Translations under genes and position numbers: made by a program
Notes under the pieces: generated by a model
The model's database searches: none
The model's input: the letters and a program-made list of their open reading frames with translations, nothing else
Told to the model about the DNA's origin: nothing
Assembly: GCF_026241895.1 (NCBI RefSeq)
Contig: NZ_JAPJIV010000025.1
Span: 43,218 to 107,217 of the forward strand
Direction of reading: 5' to 3'
DNA: 64,000 nt
Source of the DNA: Pseudomonas sp. RIT-562
GTDB taxonomy: Bacteria > Pseudomonadota > Gammaproteobacteria > Pseudomonadales > Pseudomonadaceae
Shown: positions 16,205 to 24,742 of the stretch, in pieces
Layout: every line of letters begins with the position of its first letter
Numbering within the stretch: position 1 is the first letter of the stretch

Positions 16205-17215
16205 TTAAGGCAACAGACGATCCGGCACCAGGCGCATCAGCTGCGTATCGAACCAGGCCACAAAGGCCGGGGATGGCGCAGCATCGACCGCCAGGTACCA
16301 CCAATCGGCGGCGGCAAAGGCACGGCACTTCACCGCGTCCTTTTCGGTCATCACCAATGGCAATGACGGAGTGAAATTCATAGCCTGCACGCTGTACTCC
16401 GCGTGGTCGGCGAACGCGTGCGGCACAGGCTTCCAGTGTAGCGTTTCAAGGGTCGTGAAGAAACGCTGTGGATTACCGATGCCAGCCACGGCATGCAGTG
16501 CCTGACCGGGCGGAAAATGGTCGATTGGCCGCCGCTCACCGCTGCGCAGATTGACCAGGGCCGTAGGCTGCAACTGGAACGCAAAACCGTCGTGACGGTC
16601 GTCTGCAGCGCCGTTGTAAAGCACCGCATCGACACTCTGAAGTCGCTCGAGCGGTTCACGCAACGGCCCGGCGGGCAGGCAACGCTGGTTGCCCAGGCCA
16701 CGGGCCGCGTCGATCAGCACCAGCTCGAGGTCACGGGCCAGTCGATAATGCTGCATGCCATCGTCCGACAGGATCAGGTCCAGTGGCTCACTCGCAAGCA
16801 AGGCCTGGACCGCGCGACTGCGGTCCGGGTCGATCATCAATGGCACGCCGGTGCGCTGGACTATCAGCAAAGGCTCATCGCCAGCGATCTCGGCGCCCTG
16901 ATCCGCCGCGACCCGCCATGGCAGCTGCGGCGGCTTGGCGCCGTATCCGCGACTCACCACCCCGACGCGAAGGCCGCTGCGCTGGCAGTGCTGGATCATC
17001 CACAAAATCAGCGGAGTCTTGCCGGTGCCGCCGACGGTGATGTTTCCGACCACCACCAGTGGCACCGGCGGCTGGTAGATCTCGCCCTCGCCCGCCAGGA
17101 ACCGCTTGCGCTTGTTCATGACCACGCGACGATAGAGCCACTCCAGCGGTTGCAGCAGCTTCAGGGCCGGATGCCCCTGGTACCACGCGGCGAGCAAGCG
17201 ATCGGACATAGCCAT
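16205..17215 (-). CDS. lpxK: Tetraacyldisaccharide 4'-kinase LpxK
   Basis: This 336-residue inner-membrane-associated kinase phosphorylates the 4' position of the lipid A disaccharide precursor. The P-loop GGTGKTP is at 62-68 after a membrane-facing N-terminal helix; DDGMQHYRLARD is the conserved LpxK segment. The ATG at 17215 shares a base with the exbD stop (TGATG) and matches the P. aeruginosa start remembered for this protein; an ATG two codons later is also possible. In E. coli lpxK is joined to msbA, here to an ExbBD pair instead. Confidence 0.96.
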   Translation of the reverse strand: MAMSDRLLAAWYQGHPALKLLQPLEWLYRRVVMNKRKRFLAGEGEIYQPPVPLVVVGNITVGGTGKTPLILWMIQHCQRSGLRVGVVSRGYGAKPPQLPWRVAADQGAEIAGDEPLLIVQRTGVPLMIDPDRSRAVQALLASEPLDLILSDDGMQHYRLARDLELVLIDAARGLGNQRCLPAGPLREPLERLQSVDAVLYNGAADDRHDGFAFQLQPTALVNLRSGERRPIDHFPPGQALHAVAGIGNPQRFFTTLETLHWKPVPHAFADHAEYSVQAMNFTPSLPLVMTEKDAVKCRAFAAADWWYLAVDAAPSPAFVAWFDTQLMRLVPDRLLP

Positions 17216-17646
17216 CAGGGTGCGGGCGGCGCCGCCTCGACAGTGGTCATGCGCAGATGGCTGAAACCGAGCTTGCCGGCCGCATCCATGGCGGTGATGA
17301 CCGACTGATGCTGGGTCTTGCCGTCGGCGCTGATGGACAACGGCAGGCTGGTGTCGCCATTGGATTCTTTTTGCAGGGCATCCATCAGGGTTGCCAGGTC
17401 ATTCTTGGGCAAGACCTGGTTATTCACCGAAAACGCGCCTTCGGCATTGATTGCCACGTCCAGGTGCTTGGCCTGCTTATCGTCGTCAGGGGTACCGCTG
17501 ACTGCTTCCGGCAGGTCGACGCGCAACTGGGTTTCACGGGTAAAAGTAGTGGTCACGACAAAAAACAGCAGCAGGATAAACACCACGTCGATCAGCGACG
17601 CGAGGTTTATATCGACCGTTTCCCGAGGTTTGCGGCGGAATTTCAC
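17215..17646 (-). CDS. ExbD/TolR family proton-channel subunit
   Basis: This 143-residue protein has one N-terminal membrane helix (about 17-38, LASLIDVVFILLLFFVVTTTF) containing the conserved Asp of the ExbD/TolR family, then a periplasmic domain. With the ExbB-like protein upstream it would form a proton-driven motor for a TonB- or TolA-like partner; no partner gene is in this operon. It overlaps exbB by four bases and lpxK by one. This is the second ExbBD set typical of Pseudomonas and may have a special role in envelope work, which is inference. Confidence 0.9.
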   Translation of the reverse strand: MKFRRKPRETVDINLASLIDVVFILLLFFVVTTTFTRETQLRVDLPEAVSGTPDDDKQAKHLDVAINAEGAFSVNNQVLPKNDLATLMDALQKESNGDTSLPLSISADGKTQHQSVITAMDAAGKLGFSHLRMTTVEAAPPAP

Positions 17647-18278
17647 GCTCTGCCCTCTGCCAGGTCAACATCCCGGTCGCCCTGTACGACCTCGACCAGC
17701 TTGATCGCTTCCTGCTCCATACCAACAACCAGCTCATCGATCCGGCGTTGCAGGAAACGGTGGAAGAACACCGCAGGAATACCGACCATCAGGCCTGCAG
17801 CCGTGGTGATCAGCGCTTTGGAGATACCACCGGCAAGCACGGCCGCGTTGGTGCTCATGCCCGTACCCATGAATGCACTGAAGATATCGATCATGCCCAG
17901 TACCGTGCCGAGCAACCCGAGCAACGGCGCCATGGCGGCGATCGTGCCCAGGGCGTTGATGTAACGTTCGAGTTCGTGAATGACCCGGGCCGCAGCCTCC
18001 TCAATGCACTCTTTCATGATCTCGCGACCATGCCGGGAGTTCGCCAGGCCCGCAGCCAGGATTTCGCCCAGAGGGGAATTGGCGCGCAATTCCTTGAGCT
18101 TTTCCTTGTTCAGCTGCTTGTCCTTGATCCAGACCCAGACCTGGCCGAGCAAGTGCTCCGGGGTCACACGACTGGCACGCAGGGTCCACAGGCGCTCGGC
18201 GACGATCGCCATGGCCGCGATGGAACTCAGAATGATCGGCAGCATCATCCAGCCGCCGGATTTGACCAATTCCCACAC
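17643..18278 (-). CDS. ExbB/TolQ/MotA family proton-channel protein
   Basis: This 211-residue inner-membrane protein has about three helices: one near residues 8-28, and two in the C-terminal half around IAAMAPLLGLLGTVLGMIDIF and the TTAAGLMVGIPAVFFH segment typical of the family. I start it at GTG 18278 (VWELVKSGG), which has GAGGGG nine bases upstream; longer frames upstream lack an SD and family similarity. It is the first gene of the operon exbB-exbD-lpxK-trm112-kdsB-ptp-murB, 98 bases below comEC. Confidence 0.88.
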   Translation of the reverse strand: MWELVKSGGWMMLPIILSSIAAMAIVAERLWTLRASRVTPEHLLGQVWVWIKDKQLNKEKLKELRANSPLGEILAAGLANSRHGREIMKECIEEAAARVIHELERYINALGTIAAMAPLLGLLGTVLGMIDIFSAFMGTGMSTNAAVLAGGISKALITTAAGLMVGIPAVFFHRFLQRRIDELVVGMEQEAIKLVEVVQGDRDVDLAEGRA

Positions 18279-18376
18279 AGTGACAGTCCCCTCGAAAAAG
18301 TGCGCCACTCTACCATAGGGGGTCCGCACACCGAAGACCACCATGGCGCAACCGGTCGGGGCCGGCGGCAATCACG

Positions 18377-20611
18377 TCATTCTGCCAGCGGTGCCGGATC
18401 GCGCCAGAAGCGCCGTTGTTGACGCATCGTCGCCGGCTTCTGGAATGTCCCCAGTTGCAGATGAACGGCACCTTGCTCGGCACTGTCATAGATCCCCATC
18501 TCCAGCTTTCGGTAGCGCGCGATTACGGTCGGATGCGGATGGCCAAACGAATTGCCATTGCCCCGGGAGATCAGTGCGCCCTTGGGCTGAAGCGCGTTGA
18601 GCAACGGCATCGAGGATGAGGTGCGACTGCCATGGTGCGGGGATTGCAGCCAATCAGTGGCGACGGCCAGCGGGCTGGCTAGAAAAGCCTGCTCAGCGGC
18701 GTGCTCGATATCACCGGTGAGCAGCAATCGCTCCCCCCCGGCCTCGACTTGCAGCACACAGGACCTGGAGTTGCTGTCCTGAGCCGACGCCCAATGCCAA
18801 AGCCGGAAACTCACTCCGTCCCAATTCCACTGCCTGCCGCTTTCGCAGGCATCTGCGTGCAAACCTTGAGGCAAGGGAAAGGGTTCACCGCCGACGATGC
18901 TCCTGACCGGTAATCCTTCAACCACGGTCTTGGCGCCTCCCGAATGATCGGCGTGAGCATGGCTGATCAGCAGCATGTCGAGCTGTTGCACTCCGAGCTT
19001 GTGCAACGCCGGCAGCACCACCCGGGCGCCCATGTCCATGCCCCCAAAACGTGGCCCGGCGTCATACAGCAGACTGTGATGACGCGTGCGCACCAGGATC
19101 GCCAGGCCCTGACCGACATCCAGGAGCCAGACCCCGGCAATGCCTTCGGCGAGCATGGGTCGGGGTGGCAAGGCCAGTAACAGCAGCATCGGCCAGCCCA
19201 GCCAGCGCATGGGCACCCCCGCCGGCATCAGCAGCAGCAAGGCCCCGGTGGCCGCCAATGCCCAGGTCCATAATGGAATCGCCATCGGCATCCAGGCAGG
19301 CAACTCCCCCGCCACAAGCGCCAACCCCATGAACAGCCAGTCGATCAGGCCTCCGGCGAGCCAGAGCAATCCCTCGCCAACATAAGGAAGCGGCAGCAAC
19401 AACGTGCCGAGCAACGCGGGCGGCAGTACCAAAAGGCTGATCCAGGGCACTGCGACCAGATTGACCAGCGGCCCGCTAATGCTGACCGGCAGGCCGAGGA
19501 TGAGCAACAGCGGACACAAACCGATCGCGATCAACCATTGCGCGCGAGTCCAGGTCTGCCACCAGGGCGATGGGCCAAGCCGGCCGCTGAAGGTAAAGAT
19601 CAACACCGCCACCGCCGCAAACGACAGCCAGAAACCGGGTTGCAGGCTCGTCAGCGGGTCCATCAGCAGAACCCCATTGAGTGCCAGGAGCAGCGGCCAC
19701 CAGGCGCCGAGATGACGAAAGCGCAGGCGCCACAGCAGGACCAGGCCGATCATCGCGCAGGCGCGCCGCACCGGGACGTCGAAGCCGGCGAGCAATCCGT
19801 AACCCAGGGCCGCCGCGAACGCCAGACCACAGGCCCAGGGCAGCCAGGGTAAACGTGCAGGCCATAAGCCATACCGGGCCAGCCCCGCGATCAGCAGATA
19901 CACCACGCCAGCCAGCAAGCCAATGTGCTGCCCGGAAATTACCAGCAAGTGCACGGTGCCGGTGTCTTGCAACACTCGCCAGTCTTCGCGGCTCAGCCCA
20001 CTTCCGTCGCCCAGGACCAATGCCGCCAGCGCACCGCTGCGTCCCTGCGCATCCACCGCCAGCAGGCGCTGACGCAGGCTGTCGCGCCAGGCTCCACGGG
20101 CATCCGCCAGCTTTTCGCCAGCCTTCACCGTGCCGGTGGCGCCGATACGTTGCGCGAGCAGCCAGGCGTCGTAATCGAAAGCGTGAGGATTAAGCAGCCC
20201 GGCCGGCCGTTTCAACTTGACCGCCAGGCGCCAGCGTTCTCCGCTGTTCACCGGGGGGCCGTCGTACCAGGCCAGGCGCATGCGCTTGGGAAGCTTCGTG
20301 CGCCTCGAATGGCTGTCGGACAGCTCGAAACGCACCACACCTTCGCTGTTCTGCGGCAATCCGGTGACCCTGCCCTCTACCCAACGGGTTTCACCCTCAA
20401 GCTGGATCGGCAGCCGATCATCCAGCGCCCATTGCGCCTGGACACAGGCCCAGCTGAAGCCGAACAGAAAAAAAGCCAGCGGATAAGTGCGGAACGGCAG
20501 CACCATCAAGCCCGCTATCGGCATCAATATCAGTAACCAGACCGGCGGTAATGCCGGTAAAAAACGCAGGGTCAGCAAACCCAGCGCCAGCGCCATCATC
20601 CCTGTGCGCAT
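18377..20611 (-). CDS. comEC: ComEC/Rec2-type DNA uptake channel
   Basis: This 744-residue polytopic protein is the inner-membrane channel for single-stranded DNA in natural transformation. It has N-terminal helices, the competence domain in the middle (LVISGQHIGLLAGVVYLL) and a C-terminal metallo-beta-lactamase domain with the metal motif HAHADH. The ATG at 20611 has AAGGA at seven bases and the family start MRTGMMALALG; the frame continues upstream without support. The gene seems intact, so uptake ability is possible if pilus and periplasmic parts exist elsewhere. It is divergent from the DUF2062 gene. Confidence 0.94.
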   Translation of the reverse strand: MRTGMMALALGLLTLRFLPALPPVWLLILMPIAGLMVLPFRTYPLAFFLFGFSWACVQAQWALDDRLPIQLEGETRWVEGRVTGLPQNSEGVVRFELSDSHSRRTKLPKRMRLAWYDGPPVNSGERWRLAVKLKRPAGLLNPHAFDYDAWLLAQRIGATGTVKAGEKLADARGAWRDSLRQRLLAVDAQGRSGALAALVLGDGSGLSREDWRVLQDTGTVHLLVISGQHIGLLAGVVYLLIAGLARYGLWPARLPWLPWACGLAFAAALGYGLLAGFDVPVRRACAMIGLVLLWRLRFRHLGAWWPLLLALNGVLLMDPLTSLQPGFWLSFAAVAVLIFTFSGRLGPSPWWQTWTRAQWLIAIGLCPLLLILGLPVSISGPLVNLVAVPWISLLVLPPALLGTLLLPLPYVGEGLLWLAGGLIDWLFMGLALVAGELPAWMPMAIPLWTWALAATGALLLLMPAGVPMRWLGWPMLLLLALPPRPMLAEGIAGVWLLDVGQGLAILVRTRHHSLLYDAGPRFGGMDMGARVVLPALHKLGVQQLDMLLISHAHADHSGGAKTVVEGLPVRSIVGGEPFPLPQGLHADACESGRQWNWDGVSFRLWHWASAQDSNSRSCVLQVEAGGERLLLTGDIEHAAEQAFLASPLAVATDWLQSPHHGSRTSSSMPLLNALQPKGALISRGNGNSFGHPHPTVIARYRKLEMGIYDSAEQGAVHLQLGTFQKPATMRQQRRFWRDPAPLAE

Positions 20612-20745
20612 ACGCTCGTCCTTGAGAGTCCCCCCTAGGCATAGCCGTTCGATCGCACGGCCGTCGTTATTAATTGTCACAAAGTCTGAATAGGCGGTTC
20701 ATGGAATCCAGACATACTTGCCGCCTTAACCGACCGAGAAGCCTT

Positions 20746-21261
20746 ATGCCCCGGCGCTTATTCAAACGTTACATGCCAGATCCGACGAGCATCAGGGAAC
20801 ACAAGTCCTTACGCTTCCTGGGCACCCTGCTGCATGACCCGAACCTGTGGCACCTCAATCGCCACTCCGTCGCCCGGGCGATGGCTGTGGGGTTGTTCGC
20901 CGCCTTCCTGCCCATTCCCCTGCAGATGCTGGTGGCCGCCGCGTTGGCGATCATGGTGCGTGGCAACATTCCGATCGCCGTCAGCCTGGTCTGGCTGACC
21001 AACCCGATCACCATGCCGGTCGTGTTCTTCTGCACTTATCAGACTGGCGCCTGGATGATGGACATCCCCGCCCGCCACTTGCCGGACGAACTGACCTGGG
21101 AGTGGATCAGCGGCGAGCTGTCGACGATGTGGCAGCCATTCCTGCTGGGCTCGGTGGTCACGGGGCTGGTGCTGGGGGTCTTGGCTTATTGCCTGACGAT
21201 GATGTACTGGCGCTGGTGGGTGGCGCGCCAGTGGCGGCGGCGCAAGAAAAGCCGGCAGTAG
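20746..21261 (+). CDS. DUF2062 membrane protein
   Basis: This is a 171-residue membrane protein of the DUF2062 family, function unknown. Hydrophobic segments are at about 47-70, 75-95 and 130-152, followed by a very basic tail (WRRRKKSRQ), so the C-terminus probably faces the cytoplasm. The start at 20746 (MPRRLFKRYMPDP) has GAGAAG upstream; earlier in-frame ATGs at 20674 and 20701 are less like the family. It is divergent from comEC and is followed by a terminator. Confidence 0.88.
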   Translation: MPRRLFKRYMPDPTSIREHKSLRFLGTLLHDPNLWHLNRHSVARAMAVGLFAAFLPIPLQMLVAAALAIMVRGNIPIAVSLVWLTNPITMPVVFFCTYQTGAWMMDIPARHLPDELTWEWISGELSTMWQPFLLGSVVTGLVLGVLAYCLTMMYWRWWVARQWRRRKKSRQ

Positions 21262-21266
21262 AATGC

Positions 21267-21298
21267 AAAACGGCCTCCGCATGGGAGGCCGTTTGTTT
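21267..21298. terminator. Bidirectional terminator between DUF2062 and ABC permease genes
   Basis: AAACGGCCTCC and GGAGGCCGTTT form an 11-bp stem around a short loop, with T-rich sequence on both outer sides. It lies between convergent genes. Confidence 0.85.
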
Positions 21299-21329
21299 AT
21301 GCGGTGTTTGGGGACGACTCGGTCGTCCT

Positions 21330-22109
21330 TTACGTACGCATGCCCCGGCCACTGACCAGCAACCGCGCACAACCGATATACAGCGCCACGGTTGCCACCA
21401 GCATGAAGGTAATCGCCACGCTGATACGGATATCCGAAACCCCCAGGATGCCGTAGCGGAACGCGTTGACCATGTGCAACACCGGGTTCGCCAGGGACAC
21501 GGTTTGCCAGAATGGCGGCAGCAGCGAGATCGAGTAGAACACCCCACCCAGATACGTCAGAGGCGTCAGCACAAAGGTCGGGATGATCGAGATGTCATCG
21601 AAGTTGCGCGCAAACACCGCATTGATGAAGCCCAGCAGCGAGAAAATCGTCGCCGTCAGCACCACCACCAGGATGGTTACGCCCAGGTGATGCACCTGCA
21701 ATTGGGTAAAGAACAGCGACAACAGCGTCACGATCACCCCCACCATCAAGCCGCGCAGTACTCCGCCCAAGGTGTAGCCAATCAGGATCGTGTGCGGCGA
21801 CACCGGCGACACCATCAACTCCTCGATGGAGCGCTGGAACTTGCTGCCGAAGAAACTCGACACCACGTTGCCGTAGGAGTTGGTGATCACCGACATCATG
21901 ATCAGGCCCGGCACGATGTATTCCATATAGGTGAAGCCACCCATATCACCGATCTGCCGACCAATCAGGTTACCGAAGATTACAAAGTACAGCACCATGG
22001 TGATCGCTGGCGGCAGCAATGTCTGTGGCCAGATCCGGGTGAAGCGCTTGACCTCGCGGTAAACGATGGTGTTCAGGGCAACCAGGTTGGGCTGCAGCTC
22101 GGAACTCAT
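21330..22109 (-). CDS. ABC-2 type transporter permease (YadH-like)
   Basis: This 259-residue inner-membrane permease has about six hydrophobic helices (near 29-48, 65-85, 108-135, 140-165, 175-195 and 228-250). It belongs to the drug/polysaccharide/lipid ABC-2 export group and resembles E. coli YadH; the substrate is not known. It overlaps the ATPase gene upstream by four bases, so the two form a dedicated exporter. Confidence 0.9.
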   Translation of the reverse strand: MSSELQPNLVALNTIVYREVKRFTRIWPQTLLPPAITMVLYFVIFGNLIGRQIGDMGGFTYMEYIVPGLIMMSVITNSYGNVVSSFFGSKFQRSIEELMVSPVSPHTILIGYTLGGVLRGLMVGVIVTLLSLFFTQLQVHHLGVTILVVVLTATIFSLLGFINAVFARNFDDISIIPTFVLTPLTYLGGVFYSISLLPPFWQTVSLANPVLHMVNAFRYGILGVSDIRISVAITFMLVATVALYIGCARLLVSGRGMRT

Positions 22110-23038
22110 ACCGCCACCTTCGACAGATTTTTCTCCACCAGGGACACGAACAACTCCTCAAGACGGTTGGTTTTGTTGCGCAGGCTCAACACTTCAATGT
22201 TCTGTTGAGCAAGCTGGGTAAACAGCGCGGTGATGCCCATGGCCTTGTCGACCTGGACTTCAAGGGTATGACCGTCGAGCAACTTGGTCGGATAACCGAG
22301 CAGCTGCGGGGCAGCACTCAAGGTGTTCTTGAGATCGAGCAGGAAGGTCTCAACATGCAACTGGCCCAGCAGCTGTTTCATGCTGGTGTTCTCAACGATG
22401 GTGCCGTGGTCGATGATGCCGATGTTGCGGCAAAGCTGCTCAGCCTCTTCCAGATAATGGGTCGTGAGGATGATGGTGATGCCTTTCTGGTTCAGCTCGG
22501 TGAGGAACGTCCACATCGAGCGACGCAATTCGATGTCCACCCCTGCCGTCGGTTCGTCGAGGATCAACAGGCGCGGCTCGTGAACCAGCGCGCGGGCGAT
22601 CATCAGCCGGCGCTTCATCCCGCCAGACAGGGAACGCGATGGCGTGTCGCGCTTGTCCCACAAGCCCAGCTGGGTCAGGTACTGTTCGGCGCGCTCCTTG
22701 GCGATTTTCGGCGGGATGCCGTAATAACCGGCCTGGGTCACAACGATGTCGAAAGTCTTCTCGAACTGGTTGAAGTTGAATTCCTGGGGCACGACGCCGA
22801 TGGAACGCTTCAGCGCCGCCGGGTTCTTGTCCAGGTCATGACCAAAAATGTTCACCGTGCCGCTGGTCTTGTTCACCAGGGTCGAGAGAATGCCGATGGT
22901 CGTGGACTTGCCCGCACCGTTAGGGCCGAGCAAGGCGAAAAAATCACCTTCGGCGACATCCAGATCGATACCACTCAGGGCCTGGAAACCGTTGCCGTAG
23001 GTTTTGGTTAGCTGCCGGATGGACAGAGCGGAACTCAT
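22106..23038 (-). CDS. ABC transporter ATP-binding protein (YadG-like)
   Basis: This is a 310-residue ATPase: Walker A GPNGAGKST at 38-46, signature LSGGMKRR, Walker B LLILDEPTAGVD, and the switch His in LTTHYLEE. The C-terminal 80 residues are the extra domain usual in ABC-2 export ATPases. It pairs with the permease downstream through an ATGA overlap. A 133-base gap without clear promoter elements separates it from the glutathione transferase gene upstream on the same strand. Confidence 0.92.
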   Translation of the reverse strand: MSSALSIRQLTKTYGNGFQALSGIDLDVAEGDFFALLGPNGAGKSTTIGILSTLVNKTSGTVNIFGHDLDKNPAALKRSIGVVPQEFNFNQFEKTFDIVVTQAGYYGIPPKIAKERAEQYLTQLGLWDKRDTPSRSLSGGMKRRLMIARALVHEPRLLILDEPTAGVDIELRRSMWTFLTELNQKGITIILTTHYLEEAEQLCRNIGIIDHGTIVENTSMKQLLGQLHVETFLLDLKNTLSAAPQLLGYPTKLLDGHTLEVQVDKAMGITALFTQLAQQNIEVLSLRNKTNRLEELFVSLVEKNLSKVAV

Positions 23039-23171
23039 ATCGGATTACGCACCAAGAAGGGAGAGGAAAGGATAGATAAGGGCGGGCGGTGACGAACACA
23101 ACCGCGGCGCATAAGCGCAATGGTGCTTGTCCCCGCCACACAAGTACAGTCAAGCGTGTCGATAGTGAGTA

Positions 23172-23795
23172 TTAAGTCAACGCGGTCATGACGGCCTTCT
23201 GATACGCGGGACGCTGCTTGAGCCGTGCATACCAGGCCTGCAGATGGGGCTGGTGGGCGCGTTCGATTGGCATCTCGAACCAGGCATAAATAAAACTGCC
23301 GAGGGGAATGTCGCCCATGCCAATTTCATTGCCAGACAGGTAGGGTTGCGTGGTCAACGCCTGATCGACCAGCGCCAGCAGCGCGTCGCACTCCTTGATC
23401 GCGGCGTGGATGGCCGGCCAGTCCTGTTGCTCCGCTGGAGTGCGTAGCACGCCCCAGAACACAGTGCGGAACGGTCCGGCGAAGTTCGAGGTAGTCCAGT
23501 CCATCCACTTGTCGGCGCTGGCGCGGGCTTGCGGATCTGCCGGATACCAGGTGCTGTCGCTGGCGTGTCGGGCCAGCAGATAGCGCACGATGGCGTTGGA
23601 TTCCCACAACACAAAGCCGTCGTCATCAATCACCGGGACTCGACCATTGGGGTTCATCGCGCGGTACTCGGGGGTATCCACCACGCCGAAGGCGCCGCCT
23701 GCATCTATAGCCTCATAAGCGAGGCCCAGCTCCTCGGCCGCCCACAACGGCTTCCTGACATTCGACGAATTTTTCCGACCCCAGATCTTCAGCAT
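23172..23795 (-). CDS. Glutathione S-transferase family protein
   Basis: This 207-residue protein has a thioredoxin-fold N-terminal domain (1-78) with NPNGRVPVI and the gamma-glutamyl-binding E65-S66 (WESNAIVRYL), followed by an all-helical domain. S10/S11 in RKNSSNV sit where the catalytic Ser is in many bacterial GSTs. Substrate unknown; a detoxification role is inferred from the family. It is separated from the transglutaminase-like gene upstream by 43 bases, with an AGGAGGC Shine-Dalgarno before the ATG. Confidence 0.9.
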   Translation of the reverse strand: MLKIWGRKNSSNVRKPLWAAEELGLAYEAIDAGGAFGVVDTPEYRAMNPNGRVPVIDDDGFVLWESNAIVRYLLARHASDSTWYPADPQARASADKWMDWTTSNFAGPFRTVFWGVLRTPAEQQDWPAIHAAIKECDALLALVDQALTTQPYLSGNEIGMGDIPLGSFIYAWFEMPIERAHQPHLQAWYARLKQRPAYQKAVMTALT

Positions 23796-23838
23796 GACTG
23801 CCTCCTTATGGATGAATGCGCAGGCAGCATACGCCGGA

Positions 23839-24498
23839 TCAGGCGCGACTCAAATCGGTCTGCATGTCTCCCAGCAGCACCGGCGACCGCTCACCGAACA
23901 GGTGTGGATAGCATTTCTCCAGGTGCTCGAAAAAGAACGTTTCAGGCACATCAGTGAACTGGCCATGGTCGACCAGGTACTCCATCAACTGCTCGCCATC
24001 GCGGTTGTACGGGTGGAAGACGCTGTCGTTGATTCCGTCGAACTCCAGTGGCGCGACATTGAACAACTCGCACAAACCTTGATTGAACGCCGGCGTGGCC
24101 TTGACCCAGCGTCCGTTCAGGAACAGTTCGGTATAACCGTGCATGGCGAACACGTCGCTCCTGAGCAATTCGAGCAGACGCGGGGTCGACAGGTGATTAC
24201 GCACATCAGCCAGGCCGATCCGAGCCGGGATTCCACAATGCCGTGCCGCACCTGCCAGCAATGTGGCCTTCGGCACGCAGTAGCTCTCCCCTGCCGCCAA
24301 CGCGTAGCTGCCACGCAGGGTCTGCGGATCGCGACTGAAGGTATAGGGGTTGTAGCGCACGGCTTCGCGCACCGCGTAGTACAGATTAATCGCCTGCTCA
24401 AGCGGGTCGCGACTGGCACCACGATGTTTTTCAGCGAACTCCACTACTGACGGGTGGTCACTATCGATGAAGCGGCCGGGACTTAAATACTCGTGCAT
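23839..24498 (-). CDS. Transglutaminase-like cysteine peptidase-fold protein
   Basis: This 219-residue protein has a transglutaminase-like core. The nucleophile region AAGESYCVPKATLLAGAAR places Cys at residue 74, and MHGYTELFLNGRW places His at 120. The Asp that usually follows as W..vD is not present here: the segment reads WVKATPAFN. Some relatives are reported as peptidases or are inactive; the substrate is unknown. The ATG at 24498 has AGGAG eight bases upstream. It shares a strand with the GST gene and is divergent from fadE. Confidence 0.82.
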   Translation of the reverse strand: MHEYLSPGRFIDSDHPSVVEFAEKHRGASRDPLEQAINLYYAVREAVRYNPYTFSRDPQTLRGSYALAAGESYCVPKATLLAGAARHCGIPARIGLADVRNHLSTPRLLELLRSDVFAMHGYTELFLNGRWVKATPAFNQGLCELFNVAPLEFDGINDSVFHPYNRDGEQLMEYLVDHGQFTDVPETFFFEHLEKCYPHLFGERSPVLLGDMQTDLSRA

Positions 24499-24742
24499 GA
24501 GATCAATCTCCTGGGTAAGGCCCGAGTCTAGCGACAGGATAAGCACAGAGATAACGGCATTTCGGCCAAACATGGGCGCATTGTCGCGCGGGCAGCGAAC
24601 GAATTGCGCAGCTCGTTGCCAACCGTGCCTGCAAAACTTCTACAAGGTTTCTCACAATTCAACACCTTGCCCTGATCACCCTGCTACGGATGCCGTCTAA
24701 GCTCTGAGGGTTGGTTTTGCCCTGGTTCACGGAGGATTAAAT

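Noticed and set aside
24574..24742. PsrA-type box (GAAAC-N4-GTTTC) before fadE
   Set aside because: The nearest match, AAAAC and GTTTC around 24635-24653, has a nine-base spacer and does not fit the known site.
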